From an uncultured Muribaculum sp. (GTDB lineage: Bacteria > Bacteroidota > Bacteroidia > Bacteroidales > Muribaculaceae), in contig CAJTSK010000021.1 of the NCBI GenBank assembly GCA_910578835.1, positions 1-48,728 of the forward strand: a stretch of 48,728 bases of DNA, given 5' to 3'. Position numbers and translations under genes: made by a program. This document shows positions 9,094-17,009 of the stretch, one piece after another. Position 1 is the first letter of the stretch. Every line of letters starts with the position of its first letter. The notes under the pieces were generated by a model that saw only the letters and a list, made by a program, of their open reading frames with translations, searched no databases and was not told the DNA's origin.

Positions 9094-12000
9094 TCATTCA
9101 GTCTCTTCATGGTCGGCAGCGTCCACGGCTGCCTCGGGATGACTGGCGGCATAATGCTTGCGATACTGTGTAGGAGTCTCGCCGTAACGGTTCTTGAAAG
9201 CACGGGTGAAATAGTGGGGGTCGAGGTAGCCGGTAAGGTAGGCTATCTCGGCGATATTCTTGTTGGTGTTTTCAATAAACATCTTCGCTTTCTTCATCCT
9301 GAAGTCGATCACAAACTCCACGGGCGACGTGTCGGCAAGGGTCTTTAGCTTGTTGTAGAATGAGGTTCGGCCAAGCCCGGAGGATATGACCATATTTTCA
9401 ATTTTCATCTCCGGATTGGCATAGTTTTCTTCCATCCATGCAAGGAGATTGTTGACAAACTTCTCATCTTCATCGTCGTCAAGCGCAATCCTGCCCGGCT
9501 CAAGCACGATGGTCTTGCGCGGCGACTCGTGGCGGGGAGCCTCCTCGTGAGGGGTCGCCGCCACCTCTTCTACCTTCTCCGGCTTGCGGAAATGTCTAAG
9601 CAGCAATACCCCTGCGACCGCCACCACGGCAACCACGATGAGCCAGAACCACCATGTAGCCCACCATGCCGAGGGCACGATGATGCGCAGGGTGCGTTCC
9701 TCCCACTTTTCCGGGTCGTCGGAGAGCATGGCACGCACCACCAGTATATTCTCGCCTGAAGGGAGTCCCGACAGGGTGATGCTGTTTTCGGTGCCGCAGT
9801 TGACCCATTCGCCATCGTTGACACCATCTATCATGTAGCGGAAACGCACGCGGTTTTGCAGCGAATAATTTAGCGCGTTGACCTTGATTGTCAGCGTGGA
9901 GCCTCGCGAGGGCAGCTCCACCACCCCACTCTCGGGGATATAGGCCGACATGTCCTTGTTGACACGCGGCGAGGTGTCCTTTCCGTCGATCGACACTCCT
10001 GTCAGTACAAGCCGGAGATTGCCGGCGGCATCGGCAGAGTTACGCATGTTGTCGACACGATAGCAACCATTGTTGGCGCCGAAAAGCGGGTCGCCGTCGG
10101 GGAGTATGATTGCCGCATTTTCGGAGAACATCGTATTTTCGGGGTCGGCGTCTTCAAGGTAGACGCTGAAAGCTTGTGTCTCGTTGTTAAACATCACGAT
10201 ATTCTCATCGGTGGCTATCCACAGGTTGCCGGCACGGTCTTCGGTGATGCTCTTTATGTGATTGGAGGGGAGCCCGTTGGAGGTTGAATATACGGTAAAT
10301 TTCGGCTTGCCTCCTTCAGAGCCTTCATAGCGGTTGAGACCGCCTGTCATCGTGCCTACCCAAAGCACATCGCGGCTGTCGACATAGACGGTCACGATGT
10401 CATCTGACGACAGCGATGCATGAGTGTCGCCATCTTGCCTGAACACACGCGCCTTCACGTCTTTAGTCCCCTCGTCGTAGACGAGCGATACAAGACCCTC
10501 GGTGGTGCCGGCCCACACGGTGCCGTCGCGTTGGGCGGCAAGCGAGCGCACCTTCCCGCAGGAAGCAATCGGATAGCCTTTCATCGAGTTTGCCGCCGAG
10601 AGGAAACGCACATTGCCCGACGAACCGTCGCGCACGGCAAGGTTGACACCCCCGCCATATGTGCCTATCCACATGCGTCCGAGCCTGTCGACGATGATGC
10701 TCTGCACTTCATCCGACGATATGCTGAACTTGTCGTCTGGGTCGTGGCGATAGCGTGTCGAGGTGGATCCTCGACCGAAACCGCTCACACGCAATATACC
10801 GTTGCCGCGGGTGCCGAGCCATATGTCGCCGTCATTGTCGCGGCATATCGAATACACACGCCCGATAGCCTCGCCCCGGGAGTCGGAGCTGTATGTGTTG
10901 AGCAGCTGTCCTGATTTTGAATAATCGTAAAGATAGCCCGCCTTTGTACCGATAAGCACGGTAGAGTCACCGTTGAGGAAAAACGATTTCACCTCATTGT
11001 CGACAAGGCTCGACGGGCGGTCCTTGATCCATGTGTGGCTTACACGGTTGTCTACCGAGGTCACGCGGTCGATGCCTCGATGATGGGTGGAGAGCCACAC
11101 CACGTCGGGCGACGACACGGCAAACTGCAGCACGACATTAGACATGTCGCCCGGCTTCGACGGGTCATTGTGGAAATAGTCGAGACGCCCGGCGGCACGG
11201 TCATACTTTCCAAATCCGCCGCCTGTCATAGCCACCCACACTTCGCCATCCTTCTCCACGATATCTGATGTCGGCTCGTAGCTCGACGGGGTGACATCCT
11301 GCGTATAGCTGACAAGCTCGCGGCGGTCGGGGTCATACATCATCACCCCCGGCTGGCGCGTGAAAATCCACACAAGCCCGAAGCTGTCGGTGAAAAGCCG
11401 GTCGACCGATGCCGGCTCGGCAAAAATCTGCGTCAGCCGCGCGTCGGCAAGGTCGTAACGGTAAAGTCCCGAACGCGCCGTGGCTATGTATAGCGTAGAG
11501 CCGTCGGGCGACATGGAGAGCGCCGTCACCGGCACATTATGGAGCAGCGGCACAATCTTGTTGCGCCCGGTCTTGTAGTTATATTCAATAATCGAGCCGT
11601 CGGCAGAGCCCCATATCACCTTGTCACCTGTCTCGGCGACCGCGCGCACATCGTGATGGTCGGCAAGCGTGTTGAAGTTAAGCGAGTCGGAACGCAACAC
11701 CGACAACCGGCGGTCGGTGGCAGCCCACACGGTGCCATGCCGGTCCTCGTAGAGGAAATTTATAGCCTGACCCACGAGCGGCATCATCTCGGCAGAGAGC
11801 TTATTGGTAGCCGAGTCGGTCATGAAATGTATCGCACCGGTACCCCTCACCTCGGCCCACACATCGCCGTTGGCTGCAAACACCGGATTATACATCCTCA
11901 CATTCTGAAAATCGGGAAATACCTCCGCCATGCGGTCAAATGTGTCGGTGCGTCGGTTAAGGCGGAATAGCCTGTCGTCATACATCATCACCCACACATT

Positions 12001-12303
12001 GCCGAGGGCATCCTCGTAGACACGCATCACGCGGTTGTGAAGATAGGGTATCTCCGTGGCATCGCCTTCGCTGTAGTTGATAAATTCCTTGCCGTCGAAA
12101 CGCGACAGTCCCTCCCAGGTACCTATCCACATATATCCACGGCTATCATGTAGAATATCGGACACGACAGTCCCTGCAAGACCGTCTTTCTTGGCATAGT
12201 GCTCTACACGTATCGCCCCGTTGAGCAGGCGAGGCACAATCAGCACAATGAGAAGTGTAACAATTAGCTTATGTCCGAGTTTCATCGTCATTGATTTAGG
12301 CAT
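9094..12303 (-). CDS. Membrane regulator: beta-propeller sensor, Y_Y_Y, AraC HTH, no kinase
   Basis: This is probably the transcriptional regulator of the locus. It has about 1069 residues: a signal or anchor segment, about 14 propeller-type repeats (Reg_prop motifs such as GYMWIGTWEGLSRFDG and RMWIGTYGGGVN), a Y_Y_Y domain (about 790-875), one membrane span (about 880-905, rich in W and V), a short charged linker, and a C-terminal AraC DNA-binding domain (about 955-1052, with IAEIAYLTGYLDPHYFTRAF). Hybrid two-component regulators of Bacteroides share both ends but carry histidine kinase and receiver domains between the membrane span and AraC. Both are absent here, with no H-box, N/G boxes or receiver aspartate. 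The longest frame starts at a TTG (12312). ATG 12303 is preferred, and ATGs at 12291 and 12285 are possible because a promoter-like element ends at 12310. Confidence 0.88.
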   Translation of the reverse strand: MPKSMTMKLGHKLIVTLLIVLIVPRLLNGAIRVEHYAKKDGLAGTVVSDILHDSRGYMWIGTWEGLSRFDGKEFINYSEGDATEIPYLHNRVMRVYEDALGNVWVMMYDDRLFRLNRRTDTFDRMAEVFPDFQNVRMYNPVFAANGDVWAEVRGTGAIHFMTDSATNKLSAEMMPLVGQAINFLYEDRHGTVWAATDRRLSVLRSDSLNFNTLADHHDVRAVAETGDKVIWGSADGSIIEYNYKTGRNKIVPLLHNVPVTALSMSPDGSTLYIATARSGLYRYDLADARLTQIFAEPASVDRLFTDSFGLVWIFTRQPGVMMYDPDRRELVSYTQDVTPSSYEPTSDIVEKDGEVWVAMTGGGFGKYDRAAGRLDYFHNDPSKPGDMSNVVLQFAVSSPDVVWLSTHHRGIDRVTSVDNRVSHTWIKDRPSSLVDNEVKSFFLNGDSTVLIGTKAGYLYDYSKSGQLLNTYSSDSRGEAIGRVYSICRDNDGDIWLGTRGNGILRVSGFGRGSTSTRYRHDPDDKFSISSDEVQSIIVDRLGRMWIGTYGGGVNLAVRDGSSGNVRFLSAANSMKGYPIASCGKVRSLAAQRDGTVWAGTTEGLVSLVYDEGTKDVKARVFRQDGDTHASLSSDDIVTVYVDSRDVLWVGTMTGGLNRYEGSEGGKPKFTVYSTSNGLPSNHIKSITEDRAGNLWIATDENIVMFNNETQAFSVYLEDADPENTMFSENAAIILPDGDPLFGANNGCYRVDNMRNSADAAGNLRLVLTGVSIDGKDTSPRVNKDMSAYIPESGVVELPSRGSTLTIKVNALNYSLQNRVRFRYMIDGVNDGEWVNCGTENSITLSGLPSGENILVVRAMLSDDPEKWEERTLRIIVPSAWWATWWFWLIVVAVVAVAGVLLLRHFRKPEKVEEVAATPHEEAPRHESPRKTIVLEPGRIALDDDEDEKFVNNLLAWMEENYANPEMKIENMVISSGLGRTSFYNKLKTLADTSPVEFVIDFRMKKAKMFIENTNKNIAEIAYLTGYLDPHYFTRAFKNRYGETPTQYRKHYAASHPEAAVDAADHEETE

Positions 12304-12309
12304 CGTGTA

Positions 12310-12343
12310 CAAAAGTAGCTATTTTTAATTTTTCCACGGCAAA
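12310..12343 (-). promoter_or_regulatory. Candidate promoter of the AraC-type regulator
   Basis: On the minus strand TTTG (12343-12340) is followed after 22 bases by TACTTTTG (12317-12310), matching the Bacteroidota -33/-7 pattern. Transcription would begin close to the ATG at 12303, which would favour a very short leader or use of the ATG at 12291 or 12285. Confidence 0.45.
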
Positions 12344-12470
12344 TTATACGGCAAAAAATGCACAACAAAATTTCCACCTTGGATTTTTTGACATTTGCGA
12401 GTGACCGGTTGTGAGGTTGACAGGATGTGATACAGATGGACATATTGTCATGATGGACAGATGAATTTTG

Positions 12471-12570
12471 AGTTGTCAGTTGTCAGTTGTCAGTTGTCAG
12501 TTATCAGTTGTCAGTTATCAGTTGTCAGTCGTCAGATGTCAGTTGTCAGTTTTCAGTTGTCGGTTGTCAG
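12471..12570. repeat. Heptamer tandem repeat (GTCAGTT family)
   Basis: About 14 units of a 7-base repeat (GTCAGTT, with variants ATCAGTT, GTCAGTC, GTCGGTT and TTCAGTT) run head to tail. Shorter tracts of the same repeat recur at about 12861-12882 and 13202-13224. Each tract lies just before one of the larger repeat modules. No protein-coding frame is credible here. Confidence 0.9.
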
Positions 12571-12596
12571 AGGGGATGGGGCGCGGGCGCCTGGAT

Positions 12597-12856
12597 TTTC
12601 CCCGACAGGGGAATAGTCTATGTGTAGCCGGGGGTTGAACGCAGTGATACCCCCGGATAGCCGATAATACATTTTTTGGTTTCCGATAGGAATCATCTAT
12701 TTACATGCGTGAGGATTCCTGACGGAAACATATGCCTCGCTTTAACGGTCCGTGGGTATCGCTGCGCTCAACCCACGGCTACATGTCAGACCATCCCCAT
12801 ACGGGGATGCATCAACCCCACCCGCGGTTAACATTATCTTGCCCTTCCGGGGCAAT
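12597..12856. repeat. 260-bp repeat module, copy 1 (REP/BIME-like)
   Basis: This copy appears identical base for base to 12939-13198. It contains two related 32-base palindromic units in opposite orientation, at 12625-12656 (begins TAGCCGGGGGTTGAACGCAG) and 12750-12781 (ends CTCAACCCACGGCTA). A pair of inverted, imperfectly palindromic units is the arrangement of REP/BIME elements. The 12304-13570 interval holds this module, the heptamers and the regulator promoter, and I see no gene in it. Confidence 0.85.
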
Positions 12857-12938
12857 GGCAGTTTTCAGTTGTCGGTTGTCAGAGGGGTGGGACGCGTAGC
12901 GGCCGGCAACACATAAGCCGTGGCATGTGTCGCCGTGA

Positions 12939-13198
12939 TTTCCCCGACAGGGGAATAGTCTATGTGTAGCCGGGGGTTGAACGCAGTGATACCCCCGGAT
13001 AGCCGATAATACATTTTTTGGTTTCCGATAGGAATCATCTATTTACATGCGTGAGGATTCCTGACGGAAACATATGCCTCGCTTTAACGGTCCGTGGGTA
13101 TCGCTGCGCTCAACCCACGGCTACATGTCAGACCATCCCCATACGGGGATGCATCAACCCCACCCGCGGTTAACATTATCTTGCCCTTCCGGGGCAAT
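12939..13198. repeat. 260-bp repeat module, copy 2 (REP/BIME-like)
   Basis: Second copy of the module, offset by 342 bases from copy 1, with palindromic units at 12967-12998 and 13092-13123. The 82 bases between the copies (12857-12938) contain a short heptamer tract and a unique G/C-rich stretch. Confidence 0.85.
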
Positions 13199-13249
13199 AT
13201 CGGTTGTCAGTTGTCAGTTGTCAGAGGGGATGGGGCGCGGGTGCCGGGA

Positions 13250-13352
13250 TTTCCCCGACAGGGGAATAGTCTATGTGTAGCCGGGGGTTGAACGCAGTGA
13301 TACCCCCGGATAGCCGATAATACATTTTTTGGTTTCCGACAGGAATCATCTA
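13250..13352. repeat. Partial third copy of the repeat module
   Basis: The first 103 bases of the module recur with one substitution (T to C at 13340), including the forward palindromic unit at 13278-13309. Similarity stops abruptly after 13352. The leader GTCAGAGGGGATGGGGCGCG precedes both this copy (about 13218) and copy 1 (about 12567). Confidence 0.8.
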
Positions 13353-13400
13353 CCGAGGCGGGCCTACAGGGGGTTTTCCCCGGCAAGGGAAAGATATCGT

Positions 13401-13433
13401 TAGCCGCGGGTAATGCCGGAGGCATACCCGTGG
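13401..13433. repeat. Variant REP-like palindrome
   Basis: This unit begins TAGCCGCGGGTAATGCC and ends GGCATACCCGTGG. It can fold into a hairpin and shares the TAGCCG...ACCC(G)nGG frame of the neighbouring units but has a different centre. It is probably a diverged or second-class member of the same repeat family. Confidence 0.5.
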
Positions 13434-13501
13434 TGAAGATGGCGCAAATCAGCTGCGGCTACCCTGTAAGGGTTGCACAACGCCATGGGGAGAAATGCAA
13501 A

Positions 13502-13527
13502 GAGGGCGGCCCGGATGGGTCGCCCTC
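13502..13527 (-). terminator. Probable terminator after the SusCD operon
   Basis: GAGGGCG (13502-13508) pairs with CGCCCTC (13521-13527). On the minus strand the stem is followed by TTTGCATTTCT, a moderate T-rich tail, 44 bases beyond the stop of the last gene in the leftward operon. Confidence 0.5.
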
Positions 13528-13570
13528 GGAGGTCGCGCGCGAGACGTGACCAAATGTGGGGTTAACTAAA

Positions 13571-14587
13571 TTACTTAACGATGAACTTAGCGCCGTTCTG
13601 GATAGCGATACCCTTGAAGTTCTTAGATACCTTCTGACCCATTACGTTGTAAACGGGAGCATTCCAGTCAAGTTCAGTAGCCTTAACGTCAGCAGCGATG
13701 TTGTCGATACCGCCGGTAGGAGGAGTCTGAGCCTCACCGGTAATTACGAAATTCTGCTCTGCGCGAGTTACAGAACCATCTTCACCATGCTGTTCGGGAC
13801 CGTAAAGAGAAACAGAAGGCTGCTTTTCGCCTTCAACAAAGATAGCACCGCAAGTGTTCATCTTTGAACCAGTTGCAAATACATAGTAAGTTGCAGCGTC
13901 AGCAAATACCGGGAACATGATTACACCAGTACCATTACCTGCATTCAATTTATCAGCATATTCGGGGGCGTCAGCCTGAATATTGAAAAAGATTCGATAA
14001 GGCCAGTCGATAGCTTTACCACCATGGAGGAAGTCATCGATGTTAGCAGCCGCAAAATCACAATAACCCATCTCAGTAGCGGGAAGAGTATAAACAGCGT
14101 GAGTCTTGCCCTTTGCATTGTCACCATAAAGAGCCATACCAAGAGTGTATGCCATAAGGTTCATTTCACCCTCAAAAGAGCCTTCATAAGCATAGAAGTT
14201 CTTGTTAGAGGAAATTTTTGAGGGAATAATAAGCCATCCATCTTTCTTTACAGTAAAGCAATACTGAACACCACCTTGAGCAGGGCCTGCAGTAACATCC
14301 ACACCAGCAGGGTTAACTACTCCACCTACACCGGGAACAAGGTCAATAGCCTCACCATTTACCAAAATAGTTTTGATGCCATTGAAATCAGCGTTCTGAC
14401 CATTCATCTCGCCCTCGTTAGTCCAAGACATAACAACATTTTCTGACTCAGCAAGTTTAGTTCCAGCAGCAAGTGTTGCCGGCAGCTCAGGGAAATCGGT
14501 AGCACGGTCAATGAAACAAACTTCAACAGCAGCTGAAGCAGATAACGTTGCACAAAGTGCAGCAGCAAGGAGTAAATTCTTCTTCAT
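13571..14587 (-). CDS. Secreted protein of unknown function with C-terminal sorting-like tail
   Basis: I do not recognise a family for the 338-residue body. It has a clear signal peptide (about 1-19, ending SASAAVE), a G/N-rich beta-type sequence, a proline/glycine linker (TPPTGGIDNIA, about 290-300), and a final 30 residues with the pattern VYNVMGQKVS...GIAIQNGAKFIVK. That tail resembles the short C-terminal sorting/anchor domain of many Bacteroidales secreted proteins and recurs on three other proteins in this window. It is the last gene of the SusC-SusD operon, where surface glycan-binding proteins often lie, so a binding role is possible but not shown by the sequence. The ATG at 14587 gives the signal peptide. 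Confidence 0.75.
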   Translation of the reverse strand: MKKNLLLAAALCATLSASAAVEVCFIDRATDFPELPATLAAGTKLAESENVVMSWTNEGEMNGQNADFNGIKTILVNGEAIDLVPGVGGVVNPAGVDVTAGPAQGGVQYCFTVKKDGWLIIPSKISSNKNFYAYEGSFEGEMNLMAYTLGMALYGDNAKGKTHAVYTLPATEMGYCDFAAANIDDFLHGGKAIDWPYRIFFNIQADAPEYADKLNAGNGTGVIMFPVFADAATYYVFATGSKMNTCGAIFVEGEKQPSVSLYGPEQHGEDGSVTRAEQNFVITGEAQTPPTGGIDNIAADVKATELDWNAPVYNVMGQKVSKNFKGIAIQNGAKFIVK

Positions 14588-14631
14588 TGTTTAATGATTT
14601 AAGAGTTAAAAAAATTAGTATAATTTTAAGC

Positions 14632-14662
14632 TTGGTGTCCCCCACACATGTGGGGACACCAA
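14632..14662 (-). terminator. Hairpin between the lipoprotein gene and the next gene
   Basis: TTGGTGTCCCC (14632-14642) and GGGGACACCAA (14652-14662) form an 11-bp perfect stem with a 9-base loop. It sits 13 bases beyond the lipoprotein stop and 45 bases before the next start. The T-run on the minus side is weak, so it may act as a partial terminator or an mRNA-end stabiliser that sets the level of the last gene. Confidence 0.6.
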
Positions 14663-14674
14663 ACTTTTGTTGTG

Positions 14675-15124
14675 TTATTGCTTAGTACCTGAAAAATCGT
14701 AATAATAAGTATATTGCTTACGACCTTCTTTTATTGTTTTTGCAAAAGAAATCGAAGCATCTTTCTCTTCTGTTACACGACCTGAGAAAGAGTTGCCGAA
14801 ATCAGTAGGAAGCGCATTGAAAAACACGAATGCCGGGTTAATATTCGCGTTAGCGGTAAAATCGACACCGAGATCAGTGCACTTAGCATTTACTGTTACA
14901 ACATAATTCTCATCATTATATTGAGTAAAGGTCAAAGTACCAGTTCCGCTCACTACATTATCAGCGTTAGCAGCATCAGTACGAGTCCATGTACCGGTAT
15001 ATGTACCTTCAACTGCGCCAGCGACATTGACGGGAGTACCGGGGTCAGGATTGCCGGCCTCGTCTTTACAAGAGACGAAAGTCATCGCAAACATGGCAAG
15101 CAGTCCAAAAAATATTTTTTTCAT
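14675..15124 (-). CDS. Small outer-membrane lipoprotein, unknown function
   Basis: This 149-residue protein has a type II signal peptide with lipobox FVSC (Cys19), followed by KDEAGNPDPG. The acidic residues just after the cysteine match the Bacteroidetes lipoprotein export signal, so it is probably displayed on the cell surface. The remainder is a single small beta-rich domain (GTYTGTWTRTD ... GTGTLTFTQYNDENYVVTVNAKC) of calycin-like or jelly-roll-like appearance. I do not recognise a named family. It lies 26 bases after susD in the operon, the position of SusE/SusF-type surface glycan-binding proteins, but it is far smaller than those. Confidence 0.75.
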   Translation of the reverse strand: MKKIFFGLLAMFAMTFVSCKDEAGNPDPGTPVNVAGAVEGTYTGTWTRTDAANADNVVSGTGTLTFTQYNDENYVVTVNAKCTDLGVDFTANANINPAFVFFNALPTDFGNSFSGRVTEEKDASISFAKTIKEGRKQYTYYYDFSGTKQ

Positions 15125-15150
15125 TTCAAATAAATCTTAATTGATTAATA

Positions 15151-16983
15151 TTAGTAACCAGGGTTCTGATCTTCTGAAGACAATGCAGTATTAAAGTCAA
15201 ACTCTGCAGACGGGATAGGTCTAAGCCACTTGAACTCACCCTTCGGGCTCTGCATATCAGCAAGAGAGTTGATGTTGCGGTTAAATTCAAGATTATAGCG
15301 AATCAACTGCTTTGTACGACGGAGGTCAGCATAACGGGTCTGTTCTGCATAGCACTCACGAGCATACTCATCCAAAATCAAGTCGAGAGGTTTCTCTGCA
15401 AAACCTGATGATACTACATACTGAGGCTGATAAGCGCCAAATGAGCCAAGATTAGCAAGACCGGCACGTCTACGTACATCATTTATCTTAGACAAAGCAG
15501 CCGATTCGTTTCCTGCCATATAATTTGCTTCAGCACAAACGAGATACATCTGGGAAACATGGAAAAGTACAATATCACGATATCCATTGTCAGAAACCAT
15601 CTGCGATGTAGCAGGATCATCATACTTCTTCACGCAGAAACCTTGCATACCGGCACCACCAGCATAGAAGTCCTCGCCACGAACAGTAGTCTTTGTAAAT
15701 GTTCCGTTAGCACCAAATGTCCATTTAGTTACAGTCTCAGGTTCAAGACGGGCAGCAAAAGGAGTATTGTAGTTGTAAGCATCAACAGCCGGAAGGAAAC
15801 ATTGCTTCTTGTGGTCGTTAAGCCACTGCTCAATTTCCTGGTCGGTGTAATAATACGGGAAGAACTTCAAAGAAATAGGCATTTTTTCAAGATCCTCAGG
15901 CTTAGCGTTATAGTACGCATAATAACCTTGGTCGCCCCATTTAGAAGTAGTTTTGTCGATTCGCTCTGCAGAATAGAACGTAGTCATAAAGGTTGCGTCA
16001 AATCGCTGGTCACCCTTCTCAAACAAAAGAAGTGATTTGGGTGAATTCTGGTCACCACCACCCTTTGTAGGCTTCAGAGACACAGTCTTGCAGTCACCAT
16101 AATAAGCGGTGTACTGGTTCTGGAGATTATGACCTGAAGAGTTCGGGTCAGAAGGAAGTCCAGCGCGTTCATACTGAATAGAGAAAATTTCCTCAGCATT
16201 ACGTTCGTTGTAAGGGCTCCACTTATCAGCAAACGACATAGTCAGCTGAATTCCGTTAATAGCCTTTTCAGACCACTCAGCAGCCTTTTTGAAGCGGTCG
16301 GTAGTCTTAACATTATAAGTACCCGCCTTCGCATCAACAAGGTCAGTATCTATATCCCAAGCAGCTGCAAGATATACCTTTGCAAGCAGGGCAGCAACTG
16401 CCTGCTTTGAAGCACGGCCATTATGATCCTGTGCAGGAAGAGAAGAATTTTCATACAAATCTTCCAAATCAGAAATCAAATTTGCATACAAGTCGGCCAA
16501 CGGAGTACGCGGGTAATCACGATTTGCATCCTGAACAAAATGAGTGATGTAGGGCACTCCGCCAAACTGCTGGGTAAGCAAGTAATACACTAATCCACGC
16601 AAGAATCTACCCTCTTCTGCATATGAAGAGCCTTCACCACCATAGTGAATAAGCGCATTTGCCTTTTGTATAGAGGAGTAGCCATTAGAATAATAGCTCT
16701 TTACGCCACCATCTTCAGCATTATGAATAAACTTGGCATAATCACAATCCTGTGCTTTAGGAGAGTAGAACAAGTCACTGCCGTGTTCGTGAATCGATAC
16801 ATTCACGCCAAACGAGCGCAGGGAGTTATATGCCACCGGAAGAATTGCCTCCGGGTCACTTGAAAAGAAGTCTTCAGCATTATTGCCACCCGAAGACTTG
16901 TTTTCAGCATCGAGAAAATCACTGCATGAGCTCAGTGGCAATAAGCTAAGTGCAGCTATGAAAAATGACTTAATATATTTCAT
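15151..16983 (-). CDS. SusD/RagB-family nutrient-binding outer-membrane lipoprotein
   Basis: This is the surface lid of a SusCD importer; it binds oligosaccharides and closes over the SusC barrel. The 610-residue protein has a lipoprotein signal (about 1-20) with lipobox LSSC, then the SusD start (SDFLDAENKSSGGNNAEDFF), the TPR-like helical region, and the C-terminal RagB region with the typical RRRAGL, ECYAEQTRYADLRR (about 555-570) and LRPIPSAEFDFN...QNPGY ending. The length is slightly above the usual 500-590. It lies 26 bases after the susC stop. The sugar is inferred to be a pectin oligosaccharide because all neighbouring enzymes act on pectin. Confidence 0.95.
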   Translation of the reverse strand: MKYIKSFFIAALSLLPLSSCSDFLDAENKSSGGNNAEDFFSSDPEAILPVAYNSLRSFGVNVSIHEHGSDLFYSPKAQDCDYAKFIHNAEDGGVKSYYSNGYSSIQKANALIHYGGEGSSYAEEGRFLRGLVYYLLTQQFGGVPYITHFVQDANRDYPRTPLADLYANLISDLEDLYENSSLPAQDHNGRASKQAVAALLAKVYLAAAWDIDTDLVDAKAGTYNVKTTDRFKKAAEWSEKAINGIQLTMSFADKWSPYNERNAEEIFSIQYERAGLPSDPNSSGHNLQNQYTAYYGDCKTVSLKPTKGGGDQNSPKSLLLFEKGDQRFDATFMTTFYSAERIDKTTSKWGDQGYYAYYNAKPEDLEKMPISLKFFPYYYTDQEIEQWLNDHKKQCFLPAVDAYNYNTPFAARLEPETVTKWTFGANGTFTKTTVRGEDFYAGGAGMQGFCVKKYDDPATSQMVSDNGYRDIVLFHVSQMYLVCAEANYMAGNESAALSKINDVRRRAGLANLGSFGAYQPQYVVSSGFAEKPLDLILDEYARECYAEQTRYADLRRTKQLIRYNLEFNRNINSLADMQSPKGEFKWLRPIPSAEFDFNTALSSEDQNPGY

Positions 16984-17009
16984 TGTATTAATAAAGTTAG
17001 AGTTAAGGT

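Noticed and set aside
12471..13560. Possible CRISPR array and small proteins in the repeat region
   Set aside because: The repeats are contiguous 7-mers or 260-bp modules without unique spacers of uniform length. The open frames at 13074-13425 just translate the repeated palindromes.
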